Assembly: GCA_024305405.1 (NCBI GenBank)
Contig: JAKNDB010000109.1
Span: 5,704,001 to 5,768,000, forward strand
DNA length: 64,000 nucleotides
Direction of reading: 5' to 3'
From: Dirofilaria immitis
Lineage: Eukaryota > Nematoda > Chromadorea > Rhabditida > Onchocercidae
The translations under genes were made by a program, and so were the position numbers. Positions 1-13,292 of the stretch are shown here, in pieces (within the stretch, counting starts at the first letter, position 1; the number at the start of each line of letters is the position of its first letter). Under the pieces are notes generated by a model. It did no database searches. It was not told where the DNA came from and saw nothing but the letters and a program-made list of their open reading frames with translations.

Positions 1-3000
1 TCTTCTTTCCTGATGAACACCTAAAATTATATAGTTGCTAGCTAATTGAAGAAAAAGATGCGCTTATGCATCTTGCAAATTTTTCAAATACTGATGATTT
101 GATTCCAAGCAAATTCAAGTAACTTCGTGCGTATCATACTTGAAGTGTATTTAACAGTTTCTTCAACTGTACTAAAATTTTGTTTTGATCGGTACGTATC
201 CAATGCTTAGCTTCATGTCCTTCTTCATCACATTTGCCACTTTCACTACCTTCCATCACTTCCAGTTGTACTCTAAATTCTGCATAATCAAAATTCAGAA
301 AGTGCAGTTTTAGTAGATAATTGCATAAAATAACGCATATTTCTTAAAATTGGGAAACTTGAGAAATCAGAATGATTAACAAAAATGGTATATGAAACCT
401 AAATTTTTATTTTTCCTATTTAATGTCTGATTTCATAGTTCTTCCCGTTTTTTAATAAACTAATAGATTAGTTTGTTTAAATTTTTTCCAATTTTCTTGA
501 AATTTTAATACCAATACATAATGCAAAAGCTTGATCTTTATTTATTAATTGAGTAGAATGAAATCAAAATCGGGTACTTAAATTTCTAGAAATAATGGGC
601 TAAAAATATGGAAACAAGAAGAATTGTGGTTCGTTAAAGCCAAAAATAGATAATCAAAACATTTTGAGGTGCAATCAGTCAAAAGTCAAAAGATATACCA
701 TTAAGTTTTTTTTTTTTTCAATTGGAAAGGAAAGAATTGAAACTATAAGCTGATAAAGTATTGTTATTGCACAATTACTGTTAACAAATGAATTTTATTT
801 AAATGATTGCACTAAATCAAGAAGACAGATGAGAAGTGGCTTTGCTGTATTAGCAGCGATGATGGGCAGTAACAAGTAATTAATTGATACCTTAGCAGTT
901 CACGAGGGTTGGATACATTAGCATAACAGATCACTGGTAAGCAATTAGAACAGTCGATTCAGATTAATCTTCTAATCTATGACTTAATCAGCCCTTTGCA
1001 CCTTAACTTATATGCAGGTGTGAAAAGCAATACTAATATTATTCATTTTTGAGATTAATACTATGGGATTCAAAACTAAAATTAAATTTATAACTTATTT
1101 AAAATGTTTATGTGATGATACTTCTGCATTTAATAGAATCATTTTACAATATGTCACAGTTATTTTCATCCAAGCACTGTCTCGAAGTATCACGTTTAAT
1201 TATTTCATAACAGCATATCTTCCAAATTTGATTTAAATTTAACTTTATTGTAAATTTTTATGATTATTTGCAAGAGTTATATATTTACAAAACTGATCAT
1301 TATAGAAGAGCAATAGACTGAACTACTTGATCATTACGTTAGTATTTTTCACTTTCTTAGCTAATTATATTAATTTTACGCTCAAAATACTTCCGAATTT
1401 CAATTTAAACTTTTTAGGATGGATTTTACCTGTAAATTAAAAAATTTTTCTTGCCTTATAAATTGAAAATCATTACCATTCGCTTTTTTCATACGCCAAG
1501 TCTTTAACAGTGTGCCTGATATGTTTGCACTATATTATAATATTAGCGCATATTATGATAATAATAAAATGTTATAACAGTATCAATCTATCAGTACCAC
1601 AGCATATGACAAATTTAAATAAAAACCAGAAAAAGAAAAAAAACATGTACAAGAAGTTTCAAACAGTTTTTTAAATTTTATATTACTAAAAATTTTGAGA
1701 AAAGTAAATATTGGAAAAAGTAACAAATTTAAAAAAAAATTATGAATTATCAGAATAATAATTAGTGATGATAACTTGGCTCGAAAGTTATTATTAATCG
1801 AAGAAATATTCCCGGAAGGGAAATCAATCTGAGGAATGTTATAACTGGAAAGAGGAAAAAGTATGAGGAATGGTTGAATGCAAAGATGAAAAGGAATTCA
1901 TTCCTGAATTACTGCGAATGGCTTTACACTCAGGAGATTTTAAGTTCGAAATTAATCTCAATAAGAAGCAAAAGGAAATGTCACCGCTATGTTCACATTG
2001 TCAGAGGGTTGGTCTGCACCGGGTTATGGGCGTGGCTTTTACATCTCATTCGTCGCCATCAATACAAATGCATCGCACTTGATTCCATGGATTGGATAAT
2101 GCGATAAGGCTGTAAAATTTAGCAACAAACTGAAACCGAGTTCGACTTTCAATTTTTAAATTTAAATTTGTTTTAAATTAATTTGCTCGTTCAAATCACT
2201 TTTGTAACTTTGTCCTAAATTTAGTATCAACTTTTCCAAGAGTAATTCCTGATAACTTAATTTTTTAAGGGTACTTTCTGTCACATCTTTTTCCAAATCA
2301 CTCTGACATTTATGATTCCTAAATGGATAGCCAAGATGATTCCGTTAGAAGCTACCCTATCATTTAAAAGTATTGACAAGGATAATCGAGATGAGTTTGA
2401 CGGAAGATACGTTATCATCTAAAAATGTTGACAACTTAATCGGATTGAGATTCTGGATGAAGGAACTTTGCTTTGATAAGTGTTTAAGATGCTCAACAAA
2501 TAAATATTTTCTTGAGCATGCAAAATTTCTAAAAATAAAACACTCATTTTTTTAATGTAAATAATCGCTCCTTTCAACAGTATAAAGGAAATCCCGTTGT
2601 CTATATTTATCTATAGAGAATCTTTGTTATATTAAAACTCCTATCATGAAAGAAATTATAATAAATGGAAAACAAAACAAATTAATGGCATACAATTGAT
2701 TGGTAGTCCTAATTGTTAGTATTTGTTTGCATAATCATCGCAAAAGCATCTCAATAAACAAATCATCTTCAGACATAGGAATAGTAGTTAGTACTACTTT
2801 TGTATTTTCTATAATAATGTAAATGAACTAATGAGAAAATGCTATTGCGTGTGAGTCCTTTATTAGAAATATTTTTGCAAGCATCATAAATGTAAGCGAA
2901 ATTTAAAATTTTGGCTTTAAAATTCAGCTGACTTCTTTCTCTTTAAATTTACAAATTTTCAATACATTATTGAATTTTTTTTTCACTACTGTTATAGTTA

Positions 3001-6000
3001 TTTTATCCTAGTTATAGCCATTTTCTCAAAAATTTTTAAACTGAAGCAATTTGGTACGTTATATATTTTATCACTCAATTTGTACAAAATTTATTAAATT
3101 GAAAATCACATAATTGATCGTTATTGGTAATAGTAGCTTCAAACGATAACAACTAACTTGTTTTTATTAATAAAAGATGTAAACCTAATTTCATATTATT
3201 AAGGCATCAATATGTAGGATGAGATGAAAAATCTGAAACTCATAAGACATCAGGAAAAATGCCTACAATTTAAAAAAGTTTAGATGTAGATAGGAAATTG
3301 CATTGTTTTGTAAATTTCAGCTGTCCTTTATTTTTTAATTTTGATGTTAAACAAAACATGAACAAAACTTGCAATACTGAACGGATGAACAGTGCATAAA
3401 AATGAACGAATCGATATCACATAGCTAAATATTTTAAAAAAGAAATTGTTCTTGGACGTGAAAAGACGTCAAAATTTTTTTGGAGTGGTTCATCAACACA
3501 TCAAATCATCTCTTTAGAGGACTAATTTAAAATGGTTTTTAAGTGTTAGTAATGGTAATTCTATTGGAACTAATGTGTTCATCAATCAAATATGTGGTCT
3601 GAAGAATTGTTTTCTAGAAATTGATTTAAAATTAAAGTGAATATTTATTTTGTGCAAAAGTTGAGAAATTAAAAAGAAAAAAGAATGGACAAGCAGAAAT
3701 GGGAAACTTTTGACTGCAGTTAAATAAATGGAACGTCGAAGCAATTAGTTACAAATGCCTCAGGCTACCTGCTATATCATCGCTGCTTTAACTCAGTTTT
3801 GTAACTTCAATTTTCATCGCATTTTGTTGCCTTACAACTACTTATGTCAGCACTTTTTCTGCAATCAATTAAATCTGTTTATTTCAAAGTGCTTTATTTT
3901 TGTTAATATGAGGGACGTTTTGGAATTCCTTCAATCTCAGAAAAATTTTTAAGCTGTTTGAAGTAATAAAGTAACAGTGTTAACAGAAGAATATCAAGAT
4001 AACTTCCTAATTTTATTATTGTAATGGCATAACTTCTTAATTTTATTTCCATGATAAAGAGTTAACGAAAAATTACGCTCTAATATAAATAGCCGATTGA
4101 AATATTGTTGGTTTACCGTATGATAGTTGCAAATAATGAGAAAGAGTGGAAGGAACTAAAGACTGGACGAGGAGGGAATGTTTAAACAGTTCTGTTTAGA
4201 ATGAAGAATACGAAAGGAAGGAAGGGAATTGGATATTGCACAGTAAAATAGTTGAGTAGATATATAGTAGTGAACATACTGGAACCAATTGTGTAATTCG
4301 GTCATGTTAATTTAGTACATTAAAAGATGCTTTAGTTGAGCTCGACTTGTTAAGCTTTTTATATCTTTCTTTCCGTACTATTGCACTAATATTTTCTTTC
4401 TATCATTTTAGGTTTGGCAATAATGCAATAAAGGTGATATTATATTCATGCAATTAATAGTGGTATAATTACAATTATGATAACGAAATCGTGATGGCGA
4501 TAAGGATTATTGTAACGAGAGTTTATTATTAGTTTTTTTTGCTATTGATTTCGCTTTACCTAGCATCAGTTTAAAAACACACTTGCTGAAAACAATTTTT
4601 GAACACATTGATAGTGTCGATTTTTAAGATTTCTCGTTATGTTTCTTTCTTTTTCACATAGATCCGACTATCTTTTAGAAGCTCTGAACAAATTAGATAG
4701 TTGATTTAAAAAATTTAGAAGTAGGCAAAGCGAAAGTTTTCCTTTATCAGAATTGTCTACAATTTAAATGATTCATCTATTTCTGACCAAGAAAAAGTGT
4801 TAAAAATGACGAAATTAGTTCGCAAAAGTGAATGCAATCTGAAAAATGTTATTGTTCGCTCACTATTGACGATATTTAAGTGAGACGAAGATATGCTAAT
4901 TTAGTTGATGGGTTCAGCCTCTGATATGTCATGTCGAATCAAATTCGAGCTGTTTGCTATGCTTGTATCTGAGTGTAGGCTTAATTATTGTCATCAGTGT
5001 TCCTCATGATGACTTCCTTACTGAGCTAATGGTAATGGGATCTTGAATATCACAAATTATCCAAATGATGTATGCTTTGATGTTCTCATCAGCACTCTGA
5101 ATCCCAAAACCTTTCGACTAGAAATTCGTCATTGTCCGCAGAATTTTATTGAAAAAAGGTCATTTTGGAATAATTCTCCAATATCTTAAAGAGAAAGCGA
5201 CGCTACACAAATTAGCTTTGGAAAGCCATCTCCAATGTCAAATTAGTCGCTAGCGAATTTAAGAGCAGAATAATTTAGGAAGTCATTAAATAATTGCGGT
5301 CTTTGTTTATTATAATAGTATAAATATACACTATCAAACCTATATTACTATTATTGAATAGCAAAATAAACAGAACCTTATCAATATCGGAATTCAGCTT
5401 TCAGAGAGTGATTAATGAAAAGGTAACTTGATTAATTAGCAGAATAAAAATCTTGCAAAGGTTCTCCACTGACGGTAAATTCACACAAACATGTTACACA
5501 CAACAAATATCCAAACGCACTGCATAACATTCACATAAACGAAAACGGAAAATGCCGAAAGATGAAGTCATTTATTTACTTCCTGTGGAGTGAAACCGTT
5601 TATAGAAATAGTTTATAGAAACATTTATGAACTTTCAAGAAGCGTCTTGAAATGCATCGACCAATTCTATTCCGTCCACTGTTACCGTCCACTAGCTACA
5701 ATAAATTTTTTTTTAAGGAGATTTTCTTGTCCATCATAAAAATAACGGAGCAAAATCTGGTCCTAGACATAATTTTTCAAATGTTTCTCGAATCGTTAGC
5801 TAAAAATCCAGCACCAGTGCTCTATCTGACTTTACAATACTTCCACAGTATCATTTTAACATCTCATTATCATCTATTAAATTCCGTGGTTGGGATATCA
5901 TTTTCTTATCGTTACAGGCAAAGCGTGGATTACTTTGAACTTGGTTTGATGTTGGGCGCTAGGTAGAAAACTTGAATAAAGAGGGAATGGAGTAGTAAAA

Positions 6001-6412
6001 GTATGCTGGCTTAGGGGTCTTCGAAGAAGTAATTCATCATAATGTGTTGGTAAGTGAAGAATTTATCTGACTGGTATTTTTAAGCTGCGATTTTTCGATG
6101 TATTATTTTTATTGACTAAGGAAGTAATTATGGGCTCAATGATAAGTTTGCAGAGATGCATTTGTCCATGCACTGTTTCATCACAACGATTTCATCATAA
6201 TAGCAGCGAAAAGATTGCCGTCAAGGAGACCTTTCCTTTTTCTTTCTCTCATTTATTTCATGTATTTTTTTCTGTTTTACGGTTATCGTTTGTACAGCAG
6301 TATGATAGACCATGTAATACTACTTGCAACAAGCATATATTGAATATACGATAAGTGTAATATCTATAACTTTGTATTTTTTTTCACTATATTTATTCCA
6401 ATTTAAGAACAA
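1..6412. other. Gene-poor AT-rich region upstream of NOG1
   Basis: About 6.4 kb of AT-rich sequence with short poly-A and poly-T runs. Open frames longer than 60 codons occur at 1870-2107 (two overlapping frames) and 5652-5966, but none shows recognisable domains, a coherent exon chain or a convincing splice context. The region may hold regulatory sequence or introns of a gene lying further left. I see no RNA gene and no clear mobile element. Confidence 0.5.
5652..5966 (+). CDS. Doubtful 104-codon ORF
   Basis: An ATG-started open frame of 104 codons lies about 450 bases upstream of NOG1. The product would be hydrophobic and leucine-rich, with no motif I recognise. No signal peptide or splice structure is evident, and the base composition matches the surrounding non-coding DNA. 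In AT-rich sequence a frame this long can arise by chance. I list it only because it is one of the longer ATG-started frames outside the known genes. Confidence 0.12.
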   Translation: MHRPILFRPLLPSTSYNKFFFKEIFLSIIKITEQNLVLDIIFQMFLESLAKNPAPVLYLTLQYFHSIILTSHYHLLNSVVGISFSYRYRQSVDYFELGLMLGAR

Positions 6413-9400
6413 ATGCCGGCAATTTACAATTTCAAAAAGATAACAGTCGTTCCATCTGCTGTGGTGAGTAATTATTATTAAGAAATCAATCATTAGTTAT
6501 TTAAATGCTAGAATATTGGCACACTTTAAATGTGATATTGAAAAGACAGCAGGTTATATAATTTTCCTGCAGATTGCAATGGAAGTAAAAGATTTTAAAG
6601 CACAAATCTGTTTTTCAGAATTTAAAAGAAATAGTTCTTTCGAAAACGCAGAGGAAGACACCGACTGTAGTTTACCGTCACTTTGCAATCAACCGGATTC
6701 GATCATTTTATACACGAAAGATTAAATTTTTGCAACAAGTTTTACATGATAAATTGACACAAATTATCGATGAATTTCCAAAAATGGAGGTGATTTCTTA
6801 GTTTTTCTTCTCTAATCATTCTTTTGGTTTCTTTCCTTTTTCTTAATCCTGACTATAAATCTCTAAGCTAATTCAATGATTTCTAAAGCAAAATATTAAA
6901 ATATTCGTTTCTGGATTTTTATGGAGCATCACCGAACATTTTGAATAACCTTTCAGGAAGTTCATCCGTTTTACGCTGATTTGATGAATATTTTATATGA
7001 TAAGGATCACTACAAGATTGCCTTGGGACAAATGAACACAGCTCGTCATTTGATCGATAGGTAAATTTGAATAGTTTTTATTTTTAATGATAACTGAACT
7101 GGACCGAATTAAAGTATCGATTGAGATCATTAACGTTAATCGAAATATGAATTTATTTATTGCAATGAATTATAGATGAAAAACATTTCAGTATTGCACG
7201 AGAATATGTTCGCCTAATGAAATATGGCGATTCGTTGTACCGGTGTAAAATGTTAAAGCGAGCAGCACTTGGACGAATGGTAAAGCTATTAAAACATCAA
7301 AAATCAAGTTTTGATTATTTGGAGCAGGTGCGACAGCATCTTTCTCGTTTACCAACAATTGATCCAAATACAAGGTATGAAGATACTTGTTATTTATTAC
7401 TATTTTTTCTTGTCAATAATTCATAATAATCAAATGAAATATTGTCGACGTTGAAAGTATAAGAAGTTTACGTCATAGATCTTAGATCATATTTTAGGAC
7501 ATTAATACTGTGTGGTTTCCCAAATGTTGGCAAATCATCATTGATGAATTTGTTAACACGCGCTGATGTTGAAGTACAATCTTATGCATTCACGACTAAA
7601 GCTCTTTATGTTGGGCATCTTGATTATAAATATCTCCGTTGGCAGGTAAATGCTAATGTTGATGGTTTTTCCGGAAGATTTATTGTTAACGATTTTTAAA
7701 CGAATTACAAATGTCGAAGATGAAAGTTAAAGTTTAACAGAAGTTTATAGCATCATGTTGTTTCGAAGGAAACTGTTTCATTGTTTTAAATGTGAAATAT
7801 ATTTAGAGTCTTATAATTGAATAATTTTGGGTTATTGATACACCTGGTATTTTGGACCAACCTTTGGAAGAGCGTAATACAATTGAGATGCAAGCAATCA
7901 CCGCGCTTGCACATTTGCGTGCTGCAATTTTGTTCATCATGGATATAAGTGAAACATGTGATCATACAATTGAAGAACAGGTAATAAATCAGATATGATA
8001 TAATGTTTATACAGTGCTTTTTAGAAATGTTAACTTTTATTGAGCTTTTCAGATAGCGTTATTTGAAAGTATTCGTCCATTATTTGTGAATAAACCGGTA
8101 TTAATTGGCTTAAATAAGGTGGATATTATAAAACGAGATGAACTAAATCTGGAGAAAATGAAACAGCTGAAAAGATTAGAAGACACTTCTATATCTATGT
8201 TTGAACTTAGCACTGTGACGCAAGAAGGAATCATGGATTTCAGAAATACGGTAGTTATTGTCTTTACAACCTTGTTTTACCATTATCATATTTAAATATT
8301 TTATAGCATGTAAAAAGAAAATGGTTACGCGATGTTACTAAGAAAGTTTTAACAAATAAAAAACACTAATGCAAGTTGGCTGAATTAATTCCAACAAAAA
8401 AAAATCATCAACATTTTTACTGAAATATTATTATAAAATAATGATGAAGTTATAAAATGAGAGCAAGATAGATTAATCGAAGGCGGATAATTGTTCAGCA
8501 AATGCAAAATACATTTAATTTGTTAAAGTGATATTAATGCTGACATATTTCTATGTATTAATTTGCTTATGTTTAACTATTTATTTAAAATTTTTTTCTT
8601 CAGAAACACAACTTTAACCATCTTTTGTATTACTAAGGGAATAAGAAAAACGGATATTGTGCTATAGTTTAAAAAAAAAAGAAAAGAAATCTTTAACATT
8701 TTTAGGCATGCAATAATCTTTTAACACAACGTGTTGAAAACAAATTGCAGTCAAGGAAATTAGCTGTTGAAGATGGTGTGCTATGCCGTGTATTTATTGC
8801 TTATCCTGTTCCAAGAGATGACAAAGTATGTTTGTTTTTGGTGGAGTTTTTTCTGTGGAAGATTGTTTTAGTTTTCTGTTGTCATCTGCCACTATTGAAT
8901 TCCAGGTACGTGCGCCGTTTGTACCGGAAGCAGTTGTGGAGAAAAAAATTTTGCGCAATAATAGTCCTAATGACGAAAAAATTGTAGGAATACGAAAATT
9001 AGAGCGCCAGATTGAACTGGAAATGCAAGACGAATATATACTTGATTTAAAAAGTGAACTTTTATTCAATGAATATATCCTTTTTCTCACCGATTTTCAC
9101 GTTTATCATAATTTACTTATAGATATTAATGTGTGTAGATTGTGTGTAAATTACATGGCTACGATGTTAGTTCGGGACAAATGAAAAGACGTTTTTATAT
9201 AATAAAATCGTAATTTGATTAATCTACTATATATTTGCTTATTGTAGAGCATTATTTACTGAATAATGACGAAGAAAAATATGATATTGTGCCCGAAATA
9301 TGGGAAGGACATAATATTGCCGATTTTATTGCATCAAATGTTAAAGATATGTTAGAGTCAATCAGGAATGAGGAAGAAGCAAAGATTCAAGCAGGGTACG

Positions 9401-10313
9401 AGATTTTTTAGACTTATATTTATTTTAATAATGCAAAATTTTTATTGATATCAGGAGATTTTCGTTTTAACTGTAAGATATGTTTTAGGTGTTATGATGA
9501 TAATTTAATTTTGGACGACGATGAGACGAGAAAATTATTTGAAAATGCCAAAAAATCATCGAAAAGAGAGTCAACTTAAAATGGTAAAATGAATTGACGA
9601 AGAGCTGTTATCCTATGTCCATCTTTTATATCAATTTAACCATTTTATGATCGCTTCTCACCTTTTGAGGAAATATTTTGAATCATTTTATCAATTACAG
9701 GTTTCACAAGCCAAGAAAAGCATTAAAAAACCACGTTTAAGTCGTTCCGTGACAAAAAAACGAGATAGAAATATGGCATGTTTGGAAGAACAATTCCATG
9801 ATCTTGGTGTTGATATTCATCCATTACAATTGAAGAACTTGGCTAAGGAACAATTGAAGGAGCCTACTGTTAAAAAAATACGGGTAGGAAAAAGTCCGAG
9901 CTTGGTCGTTAGTCGACCGCCAAGTCGTGATTTGCAGGGTATAAAGAATGATGAAGTTAGCAGTTTTTTTTTTTTTTTTTTTTTTTTTTATTTCTTTGTT
10001 TTGAATTAATAGGCATTTAATAATGGCGAGTTATAAAGATTTTCTGGGAGAGATATTTCGTATATATAATCTCATTTTTATAAAAACAAGAAATTTTCGC
10101 TGATCTATCTTTCTAGCTCTGGCAGTTAAATTTTGCTTAAATTAATCAAATTTTAATTTAGATGCGAGAAATGACAAAAAAGTTGGACGAAAGAAGCAGA
10201 AAAATTTACAGCATGAAGCAAGAAAAGGTGAAGCTGATAGGCATATCTTTGTGAAATGTCCGAAGCATTTATTTTCTGGTAAGCGTGGACTTGGGAAAAC
10301 AGATAGGCGATAG
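6413..10313 (+). CDS. GTPBP4: Nucleolar GTP-binding protein 1 (NOG1/GTPBP4)
   Basis: Nucleolar GTPase of the NOG1 family, needed for 60S ribosomal subunit maturation. Exons as read: 6413-6463, 6619-6789, 6957-7060, 7192-7374, 7498-7645, 7831-7980, 8053-8250, 8706-8825, 8906-9053, 9248-9395, 9489-9583, 9701-9962 (donor uncertain), 10162-10313. The N-terminus [16 protein letters not shown] matches the family start. The G domain is visible: G1 GFPNVGKSS in exon 5, G3 DTPGILD in exon 6, G4 NKVD in exon 7. The C-terminus is GEADRH followed by [10 protein letters not shown] and ends in DRR, as in human NOG1. The deduced length of about 643 residues compares with 634 in human. Oddities: exon 6 lacks an AG acceptor (GG at 7829-7830), and exon 11 hits TAA at 9577-9579 unless A bases are restored in A-runs at 9550-9555 and 9578-9581. 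Identity is certain; the breaks look like sequence errors. Confidence 0.95.
9964..9989. repeat. Poly-T tract in NOG1 intron 12
   Basis: An uninterrupted run of about 26 T just after the probable end of NOG1 exon 12. It makes the donor site ambiguous: exon phase and the conserved residues favour a donor at 9963, immediately before the run. Homopolymer length here is unlikely to be reliable. Confidence 0.8.
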
Positions 10314-10507
10314 ATTTCATGTCAAAATATTTATATTTTGATGATTTCCATGAAAAAGTAATGGACAGCCGTGATGAAAAAGCTCTATTTGACTAGAGCT
10401 GAAATGATTTTGTTATCTGTCGCACTGTTTGTTTTGTTAGTATGTTGCGAATATTTAATGATCTAAGCGGCTGTTTATTGTAATTTTGTTGCAATAGTTA
10501 TTTTGAA

Positions 10508-10513
10508 AATAAA
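10508..10513 (+). terminator. Polyadenylation signal of NOG1
   Basis: A canonical AATAAA lies about 195 bases after the NOG1 stop codon, in AT-rich sequence and well before the RRP8 start. It is the only such hexamer I place in this 3' UTR. Confidence 0.45.
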
Positions 10514-10843
10514 GTTCGTTAATATACTGTATTTTCTGTACATTTATATATTATAAGAATGAATATTTTAAAACATTTAATTTTATCTGACTTTTGATTA
10601 TAATATAATTTTTGATATGACTCTGATGGTAACATGTCGAGATCATTATAGAGCAATATTTATCCTGTTGATACTGCCTAGTTCAATTTTAGACGTTTGA
10701 TAGATTTTCTGGTGGTCATGCAGTTGGAAAATTTGCCCATTGCTAAAGCTTATCCCTTTGAGAAATGTTGCTGTTGTACAGATAAGGAATGGGAATATTA
10801 GAATCATCAGGAAAGTTTGAAGTTATTTACGAAAATTTCAATC

Positions 10844-10872
10844 TAATTCGTTGTGTTAGACACAACGAATTA
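10844..10872. repeat. Perfect 13-bp hairpin between NOG1 and RRP8
   Basis: An inverted repeat with 13-base arms at 10844-10856 and 10860-10872, perfectly complementary, separated by the three bases TAG. The arms read TAATTCGTTGTGT and its complement. It lies about 107 bases upstream of the RRP8 start codon. A stem this regular with so short a loop is unusual for the region. It could act in the RNA between two co-transcribed genes, or be a remnant of a small element. Confidence 0.75.
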
Positions 10873-10946
10873 ACTTGAAGATTTGAAAGATGTTGTTGAT
10901 GTATTTTCTCGAAAAATTGCGTTATCAAGAGGCTTCGTTTTTTTAC

Positions 10947-10981
10947 TTTTTTTTTTTTTTTTTTTCTTCGAGATTCCGATG
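10947..10981 (+). promoter_or_regulatory. Poly-T tract and probable trans-splice acceptor of RRP8
   Basis: A run of 19 T (10947-10965) is followed by CTTCGAG, and the RRP8 ATG comes six bases after that AG. This is a very strong pyrimidine tract and 3' splice site with no matching upstream exon, as expected where a spliced leader is added. The inference rests on sequence layout only. Confidence 0.5.
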
Positions 10982-13292
10982 AGCTACAAAGAAAAATTGG
11001 AGAATAAAGACAGTATAATTCCTTCAAGGCAAGAGAAAGTCGATTATAGTGAAGAAGTGGGAACTTTGGTGGTAAAATTTGTTAGTTTTGTCCTTATTAT
11101 AATTGTAGTATTGTGACTGGATGGGTAGTTTTAGTAATTAAGTTTGGCAACTAATTATTATTTATGCAATGGATTGAATTATAATTGCATTCAATTTATG
11201 TCTGAAAGATGGCATTTGTTATAGATTTATTATAGAAGGCAAAATTGTGAGATTTAAGTAGCTTTGACTTTTATTTAATGTTTTTATTAACCGATTGTTT
11301 TAGCCGAGAAAGCAGCATCGACCATGGCGAAATAAAGTTCGCAAAAAGCTGCTAAGGAAGCGAAAAGAAGACTGAGAGAAGAAGAAGGTAGTTATGTTAT
11401 TTATTGGAAGAAATTTTTGGTACTACGATAAATCGAGTAAATATAGAATTATAAAGATTACTTCTCTTTCTGTGTTTTATGATGTGTTATTTCAGGTAAT
11501 AAATATAATACCATTATAAGTGATATGCAAATAATGCAAAGGAAGAAGAAAAATAGGAATAAGAAGCCTAATTATTCTAACTGCCCAAATGAAAATGTGA
11601 CAAAGGATAAGCAAGAAATAAATGATAGAGGAAAAATTGATTCTTCATTATTTCGATATATCAACGAGCAGTTATATACTATGAATAGTGCGGAAGCTAT
11701 GAAACTATTTCAAAAGGAACCAGAGGCTTTCGAATTGTACCATAAAGGATATCAGAAGCAGGTTTGCTAGTGAAAATTATATAAAATATAAATGCCTGTA
11801 TGAAATTGTTTAAATATATTGTGGAGAAATTTCATTTTGTATATGATTTACCCATTTCGATGAAAATGATGCTGGGTATTTGGTTTCACCTCTGATCCGA
11901 TGTACAAATTATTTAGTGTAATAGAAATCTTGAATCAGAGGCTGGTGCTTGGTATATAATAAATTGATGGCATTTACTAAGAAATAAAAAGAATTAAACT
12001 TTGAATCATGCATATCTAGAAAGGAAAAATAGTTAATTAAAGAATTAAAATAGTAAAATGATTGTTTATAGGTAAGGAAATGGCCATATAATCCAATTCA
12101 TATCATTATTCAATGGATAAGGTCGTTGAAACGTGATAGTTTAGTGATTGCTGATTTGGGCTGTGGAAATGCAATGATTGCTAAAACATTATCACACATA
12201 GCCACTGTACATTCGTTCGATTTGGTTGCTGCAAATGATCGCGTTACGGCTTGTGACATGTCTATGGTGTGAACAATACATTAGAATTTGGTTTTAATGT
12301 TATGAGTAGTACAGTAGCTAAAGATATTTCAAATTTCCTCTAATTTTCTATTATTTTGCTTTTGTTGGACATCTATAAATTTACTATTAATTTCTTACAT
12401 ATAATAGAGTTACGTCTCACCAATTTTTTATAGAGCTATTCGAGCGTATATCTTTAATAAATGCTAGCTTCAAAAGTGAATCATTTTTGATTTGTTTCAA
12501 AGGTCATTCCAACAGCATGAGAAGGTATGTAATGAGAAAAATATGACCTTAGTTCAGACAGCTTTGAGGTAGATTGTATTCTGTCTATCCAATGAGTAAG
12601 TATCAATAGCAGTGTTAATAAAGCTTATTTCCAGTTATGTGGACATATTTTAGACTTATTTAATTATGCATTTAATTTAACCGACCTTTTTAGCTTTAAA
12701 ATAAATATGTTTTGTGCAGGTCCCGCTTTACAGTGAATCAGTAGATATTGTTGTTTTTTGTCTTTCATTAATGGGGACCAATCTAAACGAATATTTGAGT
12801 GAAGCGAATCGGATATTGAAGAAAGGGTTTGTTATTACTTTATATATTATTAAATAATGATGTAGAAAGATTGCGCCTTATTGGTTTTTAAAATTAATGA
12901 ACGTAGTGAATTTCAAAGAGCTTGATTTATGCTTATTTGCAGAGGTTTTTTGAAAATAGCCGAAGTTGCAAGTCGATTCATAAATGTAAAACAGTTTGTG
13001 CATGCCGTAAAAAATGGGATTTGCTGTTTTTGGAAAGGTTCGTTGATATTGTGTTGCCTTGAATTGTTCTTGTGTGAAGACTAAACAACAATTTACAAAT
13101 AAATAATCATGGAAAGAATTTCAATAGTAATAATGCTTATTCAGTTGGTTATTGTATTATTTATTAAAAAATTTCTAGATGATGAAAGATGGTGGTTATT
13201 TTATTATCTTGGAGTTTATCAAGACTGGTAAAGTGATAGAAAAACGACCTACGGGATTAAAATTGAAGCCTTGCTTGTATAAAAAGAGATAA
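10979..13292 (+). CDS. RRP8: Ribosomal RNA-processing protein 8 (RRP8), SAM-dependent methyltransferase
   Basis: RRP8/nucleomethylin family: a nucleolar Rossmann-fold methyltransferase that modifies adenine N1 in large-subunit rRNA. Exons: 10979-11071, 11304-11387, 11496-11761, 12072-12266, 12720-12826, 12943-13037, 13179-13292. The N-terminal part is lysine- and arginine-rich, suiting nucleolar targeting. The catalytic domain starts near FRYINEQLY. Motif I reads ADLGCGNA (SAM binding). It is followed by [18 protein letters not shown] and the family block CLSLMGTN, then [10 protein letters not shown] and AEVASRF. The end, [10 protein letters not shown], matches the family C-terminus. The deduced product is about 318 residues, shorter than human RRP8 (456) because of a shorter N-terminal region. 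Frame breaks in exon 2 (A-run 11343-11347) and exon 6 (A-run 13009-13014) close when one and two A are restored. It follows NOG1 by 665 bases, so the two may be co-transcribed. Confidence 0.93.

Noticed and set aside
1870..2107. Two overlapping ORFs with Cys and His residues
   Set aside because: There is no zinc-finger spacing, no splice context and no preferred frame; probably chance.
6413..13292. NOG1 and RRP8 as pseudogenes because of stop codons and frame breaks
   Set aside because: All catalytic motifs and splice phases are intact and the same A-run deletion pattern affects unrelated essential genes, so sequence error is the simpler explanation.
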